Shown: positions 15,826 to 25,423 of the stretch, one piece after another | How positions within the stretch are numbered: the stretch's first letter is position 1 | Layout of the letters: each line of letters begins with the position of its first letter | Position numbers and translations under genes: made by a program | The notes under the pieces: generated by a model | What the model saw: the letters and a program-made list of their open reading frames with translations, nothing else | Databases searched by the model: none | Told to the model about the DNA's origin: nothing | NCBI RefSeq assembly: GCF_003049575.1 | Contig: NZ_PYWI01000009.1 | Span: 1 to 64,000 of the forward strand | Reading direction: 5' to 3' | Source of the DNA: Lysinibacillus parviboronicapiens | Lineage (GTDB): Bacteria; Bacillota; Bacilli; Bacillales_A; Planococcaceae | Length of the DNA stretch: 64,000 nucleotides

Positions 15826-18800
15826 CTAACCCATAATTAAATCATAAACGGCCATTGTCGATTCCATTGGTGTGGTGTTCAGCTCTTTTTGTAATTGTTG
15901 TACACATTTTTCATACCATTTTAATGCAAGCGAGCGGTTTTGTAATTGATAATGATTATACATTAAAAGCCGATAGCCTTCTTCCCATAATGCATCTTCT
16001 CGAATCATTTTTTCTGCATAGTGGATTGACTGCTTAAAGTTTTGTTGCCGCGTGGCATTTTGTGCTAATCTTTCGAGTACTTCAATATATAAAGTTTGCA
16101 ATTTCTCTCGATCGTGTGTTAGCCAATCTACTTGCTTTTTTTCCACATATAGTGCATCTGTATAACTCGCCTCAGCAAGTTGCAACCATTCATTCGAATA
16201 TTGTGGATCAAATTCTTCCATTCCTAACGCAAAATAAAAAAGAAAACGTTCTACATCGATTTGCAGAAAGCGAGTATGCTGCAATTGATACATATTATTT
16301 TTCCGATGGATAAAGAAGCTCTCCTGACGTGCATGTCGTTGCGGTTCCAGCACCTTTAATAAGGTATTTAAAACAACCTTAAAATCACGATCAAGTGTAT
16401 CGACTAAACGCTCAGGCCACAAAGTTTGCGCAATTTCTTCCTTTGGAATATAGCGATGACGATGACAATATAAATACACGAAAAGCTCCTTTGACTTTTC
16501 GCGTTGCCATTCTTTATCCTCAATTTTCAGATGATTTCTTGTTAAATTTATACTTCCGAAAAGATTTACCTGTATGTCATCTGCTGGATAAACCAATGTG
16601 CCCTCCACTCGAAAATAGTTACGCATCGTTTGAATAGCCATGTTTTCACTCTTACAGTTATGGCTATATTGCAAAAGCTCGTAAAAAATAATTAAATTGG
16701 AAGGACCTAAAATTGTGGTCCGTTGAAAAAAGTATTCATATCCATGGGCAATACATTGACTTGCAAATTGATTAAAATAAGAGATAAAATTTTGAGCATT
16801 ATTCTCTTTAAAAGCAATCACAGATTGATAGAATAAAATATGCATCTCGCCATTTTGATCGCCACAGACCTGAAATAATCGTTGTGCCTTTCTTAATAGA
16901 TGCTTTGCCTTATCAAATTCATTGTTAGAAAGTATCACTTTCACTTCAACAAGTAATATAAGGGCAGTCATCCAAGCATCATGTACTTGCTCTGTTTCCT
17001 GTATGCCTAGTGTCAAATACTTTTTAGCGGATACAATGTCTCCCCCAGCATGTTTAACAATAGCAAGTCCCATATAAGGCTCTGCCTTGACACGAGAAAT
17101 ATTCATCATATTCATTAGCGAAATAGCTTTGTCATATGCGTGGCATGCGCCTTCATAGTCTGGAAAATCTACTAATAACAAAGCATGTGCCTTGCGAATA
17201 TAGCCAACCGCTTCTACAAAAACGGACTTCTCACGTACTCCCCTTCGAATCCCCTGCTGTGCAGCGTACCATGCATCTTTTCCAAGTCCTAATAGCGCAT
17301 AAACAAAGGATGCCAACAGTTCACTTTCCCTATGTGTCGAAACAAGTTGTGGTGGTATTTCCAATCGTTTCGTCAGCAAATTTTTGGCATCAAATAATTG
17401 GCCTGTTCTCAACAATATACGTACATCGACATTTGCCCGTTGTAAAACTGTTTCATTTAAAGCAACCTCTTCAATGAATCGTTTTGCTTCTTTGGCTTTC
17501 CCTAAATTCACTAGGTTTTCAGCATACTGACGTTGTAGTTCGAAGCGTTCTTGTGAACTGAGTAAGTTGTCATTCACTAACGCTAACGCTTGTTTTAAAT
17601 AAGGTTCAGCTAACGCTGGTTGGATCGTATCAAGATAAATATGAGCTAATCCGGCCTGGGCTTTTATCATAAAGAGGTCATCATTGACAGACTTGGCCAT
17701 GCTGGTACACATTTCATAGGCTTGTTTTGCCTTTTCATAATAAGCACGATAGCGATGACACTCCCCTTCAAAATAATATAATTTATAAAATTTCATTTTT
17801 TCATTGGCTGAAAAACGATTAATTTTTTCTAATAGCCACTCAAATTGACCTGCTTTTACTACACTATCAGCATAATTTTGCAATAGCTCCCCACAAAAAT
17901 CTTGATCATTTGTTTTAAATGCATGGTGTAGAATTGCCTGAACGTTGTTGTTATTTACATAATACAAAGCCGCTTTTTTATGTAAAATCGTATATTGTGT
18001 AGTGTTTTGTTGCCATTTCATTTCTAAAAATCGGCTAAATAAAGAGTGGAAACGATATAATCCATTACTAGCTATTGGTTGGATAAATAAATGCTTATGC
18101 ACTAATTGTTCTAATACTTGTACAACTTCTGTGTTGTAAAATTGAGCGATTAAGTCCTCTGAGAAAGTTGGGAAGATTGCAAAATACAGTAATGCTTCTT
18201 GCTCAAATTTAGTCATTTTTAAAAAAACTTCTTCTGATAAATAGGAAAACAGATCATTTGTATGAATGTTTAGCCAGTGATCAAGCACCTCACTATTCCA
18301 TTGCTCAGCCAATAATGAAAGACTAATCGCCCAACCTTCTGTAATTTCGATTACTTTTAAAATTTCTTCCTCTGTTAAGTGAATATCCACATATTCTTCA
18401 AAAAAAACAGTGATTTCTTCAGCAGAAAAGGCTAAGTCTGTTTCAGTAATAATGAGAGATTTCATTTGCAACTTCATTTTTCGCATGATATCCCAATTCG
18501 GTAATGCTCTAGAAGCAATAATGAAATGGATGTTGGGAGGTGAAAATTCAATTATTTTTTCCATTACATAGTTAATAGGAAATTCATGGTCCACTAAATG
18601 GTAATCATCAATGACAATTAGAAAACGCTCTTCTATCTCACATAAACAATTGACGAAAAGTTTATACCAACGATTTAATTCTTCTATTTTTGGAAAGCGT
18701 GAAAGTTGATCCCAGGTAGCAAATTGTCTTCCAAAGTGGGGAAAGACGCGTTGAATACTATGAAACAAATATCTTAGAAATGGCAGGATATTATCGTCCT

Positions 18801-19014
18801 CTTCTGAAACGCTATACCAAGAAAACTTAGTGATTTCCGAGTGGAGAAATTGCGTGAGAATAGTTGTTTTCCCATAGCCTGCACCACTATGGATGAATGT
18901 ACATGTCAGATCCAAACTTTTTCTTAGTTTTTTCATTAGCAAAGCTCGACTAATACAATGATTTGATGGCTTTGGTGCAATACATTTCGACTGAATAATA
19001 ATATCTGTTGTCAT
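15826..19014 (-). CDS. Large MalT-like ATPase / BTAD transcriptional activator
   Basis: This 1062-residue cytoplasmic regulator has a Walker A at residues 43-51 (SGAGYGKTT) opening a MalT-type STAND ATPase, with a Walker B-like FLIVIDDYH near 145. A long TPR-rich helical middle follows (about 370-780). From about 820 there is a winged-helix segment (LTRNHLKIEDKEWQREKSKE), then a BTAD domain to the end (DVERFLFYF...WYEKCVQQLQKEL). Such STAND activators sense a small inducer and activate neighbouring catabolic or transport operons. The nearest candidate target is the liv/acyl operon, which begins 2 kb beyond the ECF pair. The LuxR HTH of true MalT is absent. Confidence 0.85.
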   Translation of the reverse strand: MTTDIIIQSKCIAPKPSNHCISRALLMKKLRKSLDLTCTFIHSGAGYGKTTILTQFLHSEITKFSWYSVSEEDDNILPFLRYLFHSIQRVFPHFGRQFATWDQLSRFPKIEELNRWYKLFVNCLCEIEERFLIVIDDYHLVDHEFPINYVMEKIIEFSPPNIHFIIASRALPNWDIMRKMKLQMKSLIITETDLAFSAEEITVFFEEYVDIHLTEEEILKVIEITEGWAISLSLLAEQWNSEVLDHWLNIHTNDLFSYLSEEVFLKMTKFEQEALLYFAIFPTFSEDLIAQFYNTEVVQVLEQLVHKHLFIQPIASNGLYRFHSLFSRFLEMKWQQNTTQYTILHKKAALYYVNNNNVQAILHHAFKTNDQDFCGELLQNYADSVVKAGQFEWLLEKINRFSANEKMKFYKLYYFEGECHRYRAYYEKAKQAYEMCTSMAKSVNDDLFMIKAQAGLAHIYLDTIQPALAEPYLKQALALVNDNLLSSQERFELQRQYAENLVNLGKAKEAKRFIEEVALNETVLQRANVDVRILLRTGQLFDAKNLLTKRLEIPPQLVSTHRESELLASFVYALLGLGKDAWYAAQQGIRRGVREKSVFVEAVGYIRKAHALLLVDFPDYEGACHAYDKAISLMNMMNISRVKAEPYMGLAIVKHAGGDIVSAKKYLTLGIQETEQVHDAWMTALILLVEVKVILSNNEFDKAKHLLRKAQRLFQVCGDQNGEMHILFYQSVIAFKENNAQNFISYFNQFASQCIAHGYEYFFQRTTILGPSNLIIFYELLQYSHNCKSENMAIQTMRNYFRVEGTLVYPADDIQVNLFGSINLTRNHLKIEDKEWQREKSKELFVYLYCHRHRYIPKEEIAQTLWPERLVDTLDRDFKVVLNTLLKVLEPQRHARQESFFIHRKNNMYQLQHTRFLQIDVERFLFYFALGMEEFDPQYSNEWLQLAEASYTDALYVEKKQVDWLTHDREKLQTLYIEVLERLAQNATRQQNFKQSIHYAEKMIREDALWEEGYRLLMYNHYQLQNRSLALKWYEKCVQQLQKELNTTPMESTMAVYDLIMG

Positions 19015-19223
19015 TAAATGATAACCTCCCCATTATACTGCGATTAGTAGGTTACTGAACGTTGTTCCTAGTTACATCTATTTAAACATCATATAGTTAA
19101 ATTATTGACAGTTTACCATATATTATATGTGATTTGTCAGAATTTCACCTACCGCAATATTAAAGGATACATCTCCTTCTAAGAGTTTTAAGGTCCCCAT
19201 GCAATGACCACGGATTATTATTT
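19015..19223. other. Intergenic region, no recognised feature
   Basis: This is about 210 nt of AT-rich DNA between the regulator start and the 3' end of the decayed chemoreceptor. It should contain the promoter of the leftward BTAD gene; no clear box was fixed. Confidence 0.4.
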
Positions 19224-19990
19224 TTATGAAGTCACTTTGTAGCTATTAATCTTCTGCATGAGTAAATTTAATTCATCAGCTATCGGTGCAGTTCATTCAT
19301 TATTTGATTCAAAGATTCCGTTGATGCATCCTGATCTTTTGCAACATTTGCAATAACTGAAATACGCTCTAAGGATACATGATTGGACTCTAATATACTT
19401 TTAAAGATGGTATTTGTCTCACTAGCATGACTTGCATAACTTGCGACCGCTTGGGAGGCATTAGAAATAAGAGCCATTTCGTCTTCTACTTTCTTCATAG
19501 TATTTAAAATAACATGAAATAAATCTGCGTTGATTATTATTGTGGCATTTCCTTTATGAATTTCATTCAAACCAGACTCCATTTTTTCTGCCATTTCATG
19601 CACTTGAAAATCGATATTTTGTAATACCCTTTGGATATCTATCGTTGAAGTCTGAGAATTTGAAGCAAGTTTTCGAATTTTACCTGCTACTACAACAAAA
19701 AAACCTTTGCCGTGTTCACCTGCACGAGCTGCTTCAATTGATGCATCTAATGCAAGAAGCTTTGTTTGCTCCGAGATATCTTCGATTTCACGTAGGGATT
19801 GGGTTATTTGTTGTGATTGGTTGGCTAAATTGTACAACTAGATCATTAATGGATTCGATAGATACTGTTATTACTGTCATCTGAGAAGCTACTTCTTGGA
19901 CAGATTTTTCTCCAGCAGATGCTTGTTTTAAACTATCCTTTTACTCGTTGCAACCTGGTCACCTAAATACCTATATAAAAATAACAATAA
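19224..19990 (-). pseudogene. Decayed methyl-accepting chemotaxis protein (3' part)
   Basis: The signalling domain of an MCP is still recognisable, but in three frames. Leftward from about 19985, LGDQVATSKRI shifts into LKQASAGEKSVQEVASQMT, then into [20 protein letters not shown] and the hairpin tip [19 protein letters not shown], and a last shift near 19290 would give [18 protein letters not shown], ending at 19224. The sensor and membrane parts are missing, and the usual ADEIRKLAE reads AGKIRKLAS. It cannot make a functional receptor. Confidence 0.82.
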
Positions 19991-20026
19991 GCAGTGTCTC
20001 CACTAAAAAATGTTTAAGCATAAAAA

Positions 20027-20059
20027 AATCCCGATTATCATTTATTGATAATCGGGATT
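20027..20059 (-). terminator. Terminator after ddh
   Basis: Perfect 14-bp stem AATCCCGATTATCA/TGATAATCGGGATT with a 5-nt loop, followed on the minus strand by TTTTTTTATG; it lies 12 nt past the ddh stop. Confidence 0.9.
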
Positions 20060-20070
20060 TTGACCATATA

Positions 20071-21051
20071 TTATAGAAGATCTTTACGTAATTCCGCAGC
20101 AGATTTTGCTGATAACAGACCGAAAGGAATATCAAATACTGTTTTCGCACCTTTGTCGCCTGCTTGGCTTAAACGATGTGCAGCACGTGCATAGGCAACG
20201 AGCACACTTGACGTGAAGTTCGGATTACTGTCAAGTTTTAATGAGAATTCAAGAATTTGTTTGTCATCTGCGCCGCTGTCTCCACTGCGAATAACGAAAC
20301 CACCGTGTGGCATACCTGTATGATTTTCTTTAAATTCATCTTCTGAAATAAAGTTTACTGTTGTGTTATATTCGTCGAAGTAGTTTGGCATTGTCACAAT
20401 TTCTTGCTCCACTTTTGCGGCATCTGCACCTTCTTCTAGAACAACCCAGCATTCACGCGCATGTTTTTCACGTGTTGTTAACTCTGGGTTTTCACCATTA
20501 CGAACACGTTCCACCGCATCTTTAATTGGTAACGTATATTGAACTGCATTTTTTACACCTGCAATACGACGGACTGCATCTGAGTGACCTTGGCTTAAGC
20601 CATCACCCCAGAATGTGTAAGTTGTACCTACAGGTAATACAGCCTCACCTAGGATACGGTTTAATGAGAACAAACCTGGATCCCAGCCCACTGAAATTAC
20701 TGATATTTTACCAGATTTTTGTGCTACAGCGTCAACCGCTTCGAAAAACTCTGGAATTTTCGCATGAGTATCAAAGCTGTCAATTGTATTAAACCATTGT
20801 GCAAAGTGTGGTCCTTGCTCAGGTAAGTCTGTTGCAGAGCCTCCACATAAAATCATTACATCAATGTCATGTTGGAATTTTTCAGCGTCATCAACTAAAT
20901 ATACGCTTGCGTTACTTGCAACGCTTACTGTTGAAGGATCCCGTCGTGTGAAGACAGCTACTAATTCCATATCGGGATTTTGCGAAATTGCGTATTCCAC
21001 ACCGCGTCCTAAATTTCCATAACCTACAATACCTACTCGAATTGCACTCAT
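20071..21051 (-). CDS. ddh: meso-Diaminopimelate D-dehydrogenase
   Basis: This 326-residue NADP-dependent enzyme converts tetrahydrodipicolinate directly to meso-diaminopimelate, the short route to lysine and cell-wall precursor. It has the Rossmann motif GIVGYGNLGRG at residues 7-17, CGGSATD, the VISVGWDPGLFSLNR block and GMPHGGF, all diagnostic of Ddh rather than DapB. Length fits the family. An AGGAGGAATTTT ribosome binding site precedes the ATG. It is monocistronic with its own terminator. A Ddh gene is characteristic of Lysinibacillus and some other spore formers. Confidence 0.95.
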   Translation of the reverse strand: MSAIRVGIVGYGNLGRGVEYAISQNPDMELVAVFTRRDPSTVSVASNASVYLVDDAEKFQHDIDVMILCGGSATDLPEQGPHFAQWFNTIDSFDTHAKIPEFFEAVDAVAQKSGKISVISVGWDPGLFSLNRILGEAVLPVGTTYTFWGDGLSQGHSDAVRRIAGVKNAVQYTLPIKDAVERVRNGENPELTTREKHARECWVVLEEGADAAKVEQEIVTMPNYFDEYNTTVNFISEDEFKENHTGMPHGGFVIRSGDSGADDKQILEFSLKLDSNPNFTSSVLVAYARAAHRLSQAGDKGAKTVFDIPFGLLSAKSAAELRKDLL

Positions 21052-21064
21052 TAAAATTCCTCCT

Positions 21065-21100
21065 CACGTTAACGTGACTTTGTGATAACTTTCACGTTAA
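21065..21100. promoter_or_regulatory. Palindromic operator-like site in the ddh leader
   Basis: CACGTTAACGTG (21065-21076) is a perfect 12-bp palindrome lying immediately upstream of the ddh ribosome binding site, and a half copy (TCACGTTAA) follows at about 21092-21100. This spacing (26 nt, between two and three helical turns) looks like a two-site operator. The binding protein is unknown. Confidence 0.45.
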
Positions 21101-21332
21101 ATCTAATTACAATAATACTTCGTGTTAGAAAAATTCACAATAGTTTGAGTACGTGTTTTTACTCATAAACTATATAAGTTTTGTATGATTTCCATACTAT
21201 AAAGGCATGAATACGGTTACATAAACAAATCTTGTAGAACGAACCATTAAGTTTTCGTAAAAGCCTTGTAAATCAAGACTTTTTCATCATCGGGTCTTGT
21301 ACAATAGCAATAACGACAAGGGGGCATGTTGA

Positions 21333-21653
21333 ATGAAAAGTAATGGTCACTCACCAAGTACAGTGTTGGCACAAGGGGAACTATTGGCATTCCATAATGC
21401 ACAGAAATCTGCTCAAGCTCATAATATCAACAGTAATGGTATAGCGGATGAGGCAAAGCATCAAAGATTTTCACCCGACAAACAGCTATGTATAGGGATA
21501 TTACCTTTTGACGTTAATCAACAAATCCTAGATATCTCCAGTAAAAAACACAAGGTCAATGAAGTGAACTTTTATCATAGTGGCAAGGAAATTGCACGCT
21601 GGATTATTAAAAAAAGTGAATACAACAAGCCTAGTCCTGACTTCTTTATTTGA
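21333..21653 (+). CDS. Hypothetical protein, 106 aa
   Basis: I do not recognise this gene. It has a good ribosome binding site (AAGGGGG, 8-9 nt before the ATG) and ordinary codon use. The protein is soluble, with a Gln/Ala/Asn/His-rich N-terminal half, then a more ordered part (KQLCIGILPFDVNQQILDISS and VNEVNFYHSGKEIARWIIKKS). There are no membrane segments or signal. It stands alone between ddh (divergent) and a lipoprotein gene. The region just upstream (21102-21332) carries nothing recognisable. Confidence 0.55.
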   Translation: MKSNGHSPSTVLAQGELLAFHNAQKSAQAHNINSNGIADEAKHQRFSPDKQLCIGILPFDVNQQILDISSKKHKVNEVNFYHSGKEIARWIIKKSEYNKPSPDFFI

Positions 21654-21849
21654 AGTCTGTGCTTATTTGTGAGTACGCGCTTAGTTCTTTCACCTCTCAT
21701 TATTAATGAAGCATATTATGCTATCACATAGGGACAGGCATCAATATGTACTATAAACATAAAGAAAGAGAGCAACCTCTAATTGAACAATAAAAGAAAC
21801 CCATAGATAAAAATAAGCAAGGATTCTTTTATTTTTCAAAAGATACAGC

Positions 21850-22266
21850 TCACTTTACTGTTAAAGGTATTGTTTCCGTTTGATTATCCCATTTTAGTAT
21901 GACTGCAATCTCCGAATCCTCTCTAGCATCAGTACATCCCTTCGCTAACGTGGCTACCCCGTATTCATTTAATGGCTCATCCCCGGATGCCTTATCATAG
22001 GAATACTCAATTCTTTTCGGAATAGTTTCCTTTCCAATATATTGAATAGCACCAGCAGTTGGTTGGCAACTATTAGTTTTCTCCACTTCATAGCGTACGC
22101 TCCAATTGTCACTTTCTCCAGTAAACATAAAAGTTTCTCCTGCACAAGCCGCTAAAAGTGACAGACTGAGGAAGATAAACAAAATGCCAATCTTATTAAC
22201 TACTGCCGATTCACAACTGAGCGCATCTACAAAATTTTTATTTCTCCTCTTGTTCATCTGTGGCAC
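21850..22266 (-). CDS. Hypothetical lipoprotein
   Basis: This 138-residue protein has a basic N-terminus and a lipobox (IFLSLSLLAAC, Cys at about 41), so it is a membrane-anchored exported lipoprotein. The mature part of about 98 residues is beta-rich with two further cysteines (NSC..., KGC...) that could form a disulfide. The 26 residues before the hydrophobic stretch are long for a signal peptide; the ATG for Met4 is the other candidate start. No family is recognised. Confidence 0.62.
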   Translation of the reverse strand: MPQMNKRRNKNFVDALSCESAVVNKIGILFIFLSLSLLAACAGETFMFTGESDNWSVRYEVEKTNSCQPTAGAIQYIGKETIPKRIEYSYDKASGDEPLNEYGVATLAKGCTDAREDSEIAVILKWDNQTETIPLTVK

Positions 22267-22281
22267 AAAATAATTGGTGCA

Positions 22282-22947
22282 TTACTGAATCTCCTGCGCC
22301 AATTGGTTAAGGCGTCGCTCATCGATAATGTGGTAGCCATGCTTTTGCTTTTCCAGTATCTTTTCTTCGCAAAATTGGGCTAGGACATATAATAAATGGC
22401 GATAAGAAACCCCTAAATATTCACAGATTTCCGTATGCTTTTCTTTATAGATGCCCTGATCAGATGATAATTGGATAAAGGCTGCTAGACGATTTTCCAA
22501 TGGGTATGCCTGATTTTGCGTATATTTTGATGTCATTGTAGTTGCCTTTTCCCCTAAAAATACACATAATCTGCGTAAAAAAAGTGCATCTGCGAGTAGC
22601 TTTTCTTTGCATGCCTGTGTGGCAATTGACAGACAAATTGTTGTTGTCACCGTTTGAATCCCCTTGGTATATCTAGCCTCATTGAGTAATTCAATTTCTC
22701 CCATAAACCGTGGTGCTTCCAAATATTCAATAAGCGAAACCTTGCCGTTCTTATGCGTCATATAGAGCTTCGTTTTCCCCTCTATCATGTAATACATCGT
22801 ATCTGGGTATGAACCTTCTTGAAAAATCCATTCTCCTTTGTCAAATTGGCAGACTTCTAAATATGGATAGATGTCAAAGGAGAAAAAATCATCAATCGGA
22901 TATTTTTTTATATAATATTGCCGTGCTTCACCTGTCAGTATTTGCAT
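22282..22947 (-). CDS. Crp/Fnr family regulator, YeiL-like
   Basis: This 221-residue regulator has an N-terminal cyclic-nucleotide-binding-type beta barrel (EVCQFDKGEWIFQEGSYPDTMYYMIEGK, residues 31-60), a dimer helix (about 115-135) and a C-terminal winged HTH (KHTEICEYLGVSYRHLLYVLAQF, about 170-195). It lacks the FNR cysteine cluster. The overall pattern matches the YeiL group. It is divergent from an MFS transporter, with a perfect 12-bp palindrome between them, suggesting that it controls both. Confidence 0.83.
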   Translation of the reverse strand: MQILTGEARQYYIKKYPIDDFFSFDIYPYLEVCQFDKGEWIFQEGSYPDTMYYMIEGKTKLYMTHKNGKVSLIEYLEAPRFMGEIELLNEARYTKGIQTVTTTICLSIATQACKEKLLADALFLRRLCVFLGEKATTMTSKYTQNQAYPLENRLAAFIQLSSDQGIYKEKHTEICEYLGVSYRHLLYVLAQFCEEKILEKQKHGYHIIDERRLNQLAQEIQ

Positions 22948-22972
22948 TTTTTATTCTCTCCTATTTAAAATA

Positions 22973-22984
22973 TGAGATATCTCA
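22973..22984. promoter_or_regulatory. Palindromic Crp/Fnr-type operator between divergent genes
   Basis: TGAGATATCTCA is a perfect palindrome lying 25 nt upstream of the regulator start and 59 nt upstream of the MFS start. The half-site TGAGA resembles the TGTGA half-site of the Crp superfamily with closer spacing. Confidence 0.5.
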
Positions 22985-23043
22985 CATTATTGTAACGACT
23001 ATCGTGCTATCATTCAACATAGTTAATGGAGGTACATAATTTA

Positions 23044-24195
23044 ATGAACAATCAACGATGGCTTTCTCAAAATTTCTTTACTTTTTTCATTACATGGGGG
23101 ATTTTCTTACCTTATTGGACAGGTTGGCTTGTGGATGCTAAACATCTAACGGTCTCTCAGGCAAGTGTTGTGATGGGCTGTGGTCTATTAGCAAGGGCCA
23201 CTTCTAATCTTTTTTTCTTTCCAACGTTAGCAAAATATGTACACAATAAACGCCTTATTACGATTTTGGCAGTTGGTGCTTTGATGACAACATTACTTTA
23301 CATACCGAGTACAAGTTTCAGCATGCTCCTTATTGTGACAATTTTATTTAGTGTATTTTATCCTGCTCTTTTACCTGCCGTTGAAAGTAGTGCGGCAACG
23401 CTCGTCCAGCATGGCAATGTTCACTATGGTAAAAGCCGCTCCTATGGTTCATTCGGTTTCGTTATAGCGGTACTAATTATCAGTATGCTAACCGGTGTCT
23501 TTGGTAAAAACGTAATCTTTTGGAGCATGATTATCGGTTTAATAGGTATGCTGTTGATGCAACAATTTGCGACACCGAAGGAATTACTTGTTGTGCCTAC
23601 AAAAGAGCAGCGAGCTAAATCCCTGTCGATGAAAACATTATGGCAGATTAAAGGTTTTCCAATTGTTTTATTGATCGTGATATTGCTACAAGGCGCACAT
23701 GCTTCGTATTACAGCTATGGCTATATCTATTTAGAGGATTTACAGGTTGACCCATTTTATATGGGGATGATTATTAATATTGCCGTGATTTGTGAAATCT
23801 TATATTTCATGAAGGCGGATACACTATTTACGAAATGGCGTTCTTCCTCGTTATTACTGTTAGCGGCAAGTGGATCTTCCTTACGCTGGTTAGTTATTTA
23901 TTTATTCCCAAATGTCTGGGTGTTTATTGGCTCTCAAACATTACATGCGTTATCTTTCGCGCTTGCACACTTTGCTTTTATCCGCTATTTAACGAAAAAC
24001 TTACCAAAGGAACAAATTCCGAATGCACAGGGACTCTATTCTGCATTAGCGATGGGGTTAAGTACCGCGATCCTGACGTTTTTAGGTGGCTATTTATACG
24101 AAATTTCACCGGGACTATCTTTTGCAGCCATGCTGATTTGTACAGTTCCAGCAATCGGTATCTTGTTGCTTACTAGAAATACTTATAAATTTTAA
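23044..24195 (+). CDS. MFS transporter, HcaT/3-phenylpropionate-like
   Basis: This is a 12-segment MFS protein of 383 residues from the ATG at 23044. The frame opens at 23026, but that ATG contains the GGAGG ribosome binding site, so the later start is used. The N-terminal WLSQNFFTFFITWGIFLPYW and the central RSYGSFGFVIAVLIISMLTG resemble the MFS_1_like/HcaT and nucleoside-H+ symporter group. The substrate is unknown. Control by the divergent YeiL-like regulator is likely. Confidence 0.8.
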   Translation: MNNQRWLSQNFFTFFITWGIFLPYWTGWLVDAKHLTVSQASVVMGCGLLARATSNLFFFPTLAKYVHNKRLITILAVGALMTTLLYIPSTSFSMLLIVTILFSVFYPALLPAVESSAATLVQHGNVHYGKSRSYGSFGFVIAVLIISMLTGVFGKNVIFWSMIIGLIGMLLMQQFATPKELLVVPTKEQRAKSLSMKTLWQIKGFPIVLLIVILLQGAHASYYSYGYIYLEDLQVDPFYMGMIINIAVICEILYFMKADTLFTKWRSSSLLLLAASGSSLRWLVIYLFPNVWVFIGSQTLHALSFALAHFAFIRYLTKNLPKEQIPNAQGLYSALAMGLSTAILTFLGGYLYEISPGLSFAAMLICTVPAIGILLLTRNTYKF

Positions 24196-24196
24196 A

Positions 24197-24239
24197 AGCA
24201 GGTGGGAAAGACAATTTGTCTTCCTTCACCCGCTTTTCT
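24197..24239. terminator. Terminator between MFS gene and bicupin
   Basis: Imperfect stem AGCAGGTGGGAAAGACAA/TTGTCTTCCTTCACCCGCT followed by TTTTC; convergent position, probably works both ways. Confidence 0.7.
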
Positions 24240-24243
24240 ATGT

Positions 24244-25423
24244 TTACCTAGGATAATAAGAGAAACCAGGATATTTGACAACTGGCCACTTTTCTTTTCT
24301 TAAAGCATGTAACAATTCTGCGCCAACACATAAATTGCTCTGAACAAGCTCAGTTGGGGTTAAAGCCATCCATTGGTTTAATGAGACATCTTGAAATTTA
24401 TTACTTTTAAATATTTCGAGGAACCACAATGTTTCTGTCCCTGTGTTCTCGATATAATGACCATTTGCGAATGGCACATACCCTACATCACCTGCACGAT
24501 AATCAAATGTTCTAGCATTACCGTTTGCTGCAAATACTGTCATTCGCCCTTTTCCGTTTAAATAATATTGCCATTCATCATTGTTCGGGTGCCAATGCAT
24601 TTCTCGCATTGCCCCAGGTTCAACCTCAACAAGAGCGGCAGCTATATTTTGTGAGATAGGAAAGTTTGAGGAATCAACAATTCTTACACTACCTCCAGGT
24701 GTTTTCATAGGAGGTTGTGCAAGCAGTTGATGTTTGAAGGTTTGAGGGACTGCCATACGGTGATTGAACTTTTTGCGTTTCAATGGGTCCTGGGACTTTG
24801 TCTTGATAAATATAAACCTGTTCAGTGGGAATATGATTAAATGCGTGAATAGGCACGCCGAAATTTGATGAGAGCACATCTTTAGGTGTATGGGCAAACC
24901 AATCAGATAGAGAAAACGTATTGAGATCCGAGAAATTTCCATCGTCAAATACGAGTAGAAATTCACAGCCATCCTCGAGACCTTGAATGGAGTGAGGAAT
25001 TCCCGGTGGAAAATACCATAAGTCACCGAGTCCTACATCAGCAATAAAGTTGTGGCCATTTTGATCTACTGCTGTTATTCGGGCGTGACCAACTAGCATA
25101 TAAGACCACTCTGCTTGTTGATGCCAATGAAGTTCTCGTACTCCACCAGGTGTCAAACTCATATTGACTCCTGCCAATGTAGTGGCGATAGGAAGTTCAC
25201 GAACAGTAATTTCTCGTGACCATCCCCCCTTATTTAATGTCATATTGGTATCGGAAAATGAAAATCTAAGATTAGGAATAAGTCCTGCATCTGTTTTAGG
25301 AGGCACTAGCATATCAGGATTTTGCATATCCCTCATAATATCTCTTGGTCCTTTATCTATTCCCCCAGCTCCATCATCTCGAAAGGGCTGTGGAATATAA
25401 TAGCCTTGTGGCATTTTCTCCAA
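24244..25423 (-). pseudogene. Oxalate decarboxylase-like bicupin, frameshifted
   Basis: Two overlapping frames together give one full-length OxdC-type protein. The N-terminal frame starts at 25423 and holds cupin 1 (H99, H101 and E105 in HWHQQAEW, H144 in PPGIPHS); the second frame, entered near 24754, holds cupin 2 (HWHPNNDEW and NGHYIEN) and runs to 24244. The switch lies in the linker, where SPYG of the first frame should join AVPQTF of the second, so a 1-nt insertion or 2-nt deletion is implied. Both Mn sites are intact. The active-site lid that reads SENST in Bacillus OxdC reads SDLNT (165-169). No signal peptide. It would degrade oxalate to formate and CO2 if the frame were whole. Confidence 0.85.

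Noticed and set aside
24689-25026. Programmed frameshift producing the bicupin
   Set aside because: The switch point lacks a slippery heptamer and following structure, and bicupins elsewhere are single-frame.
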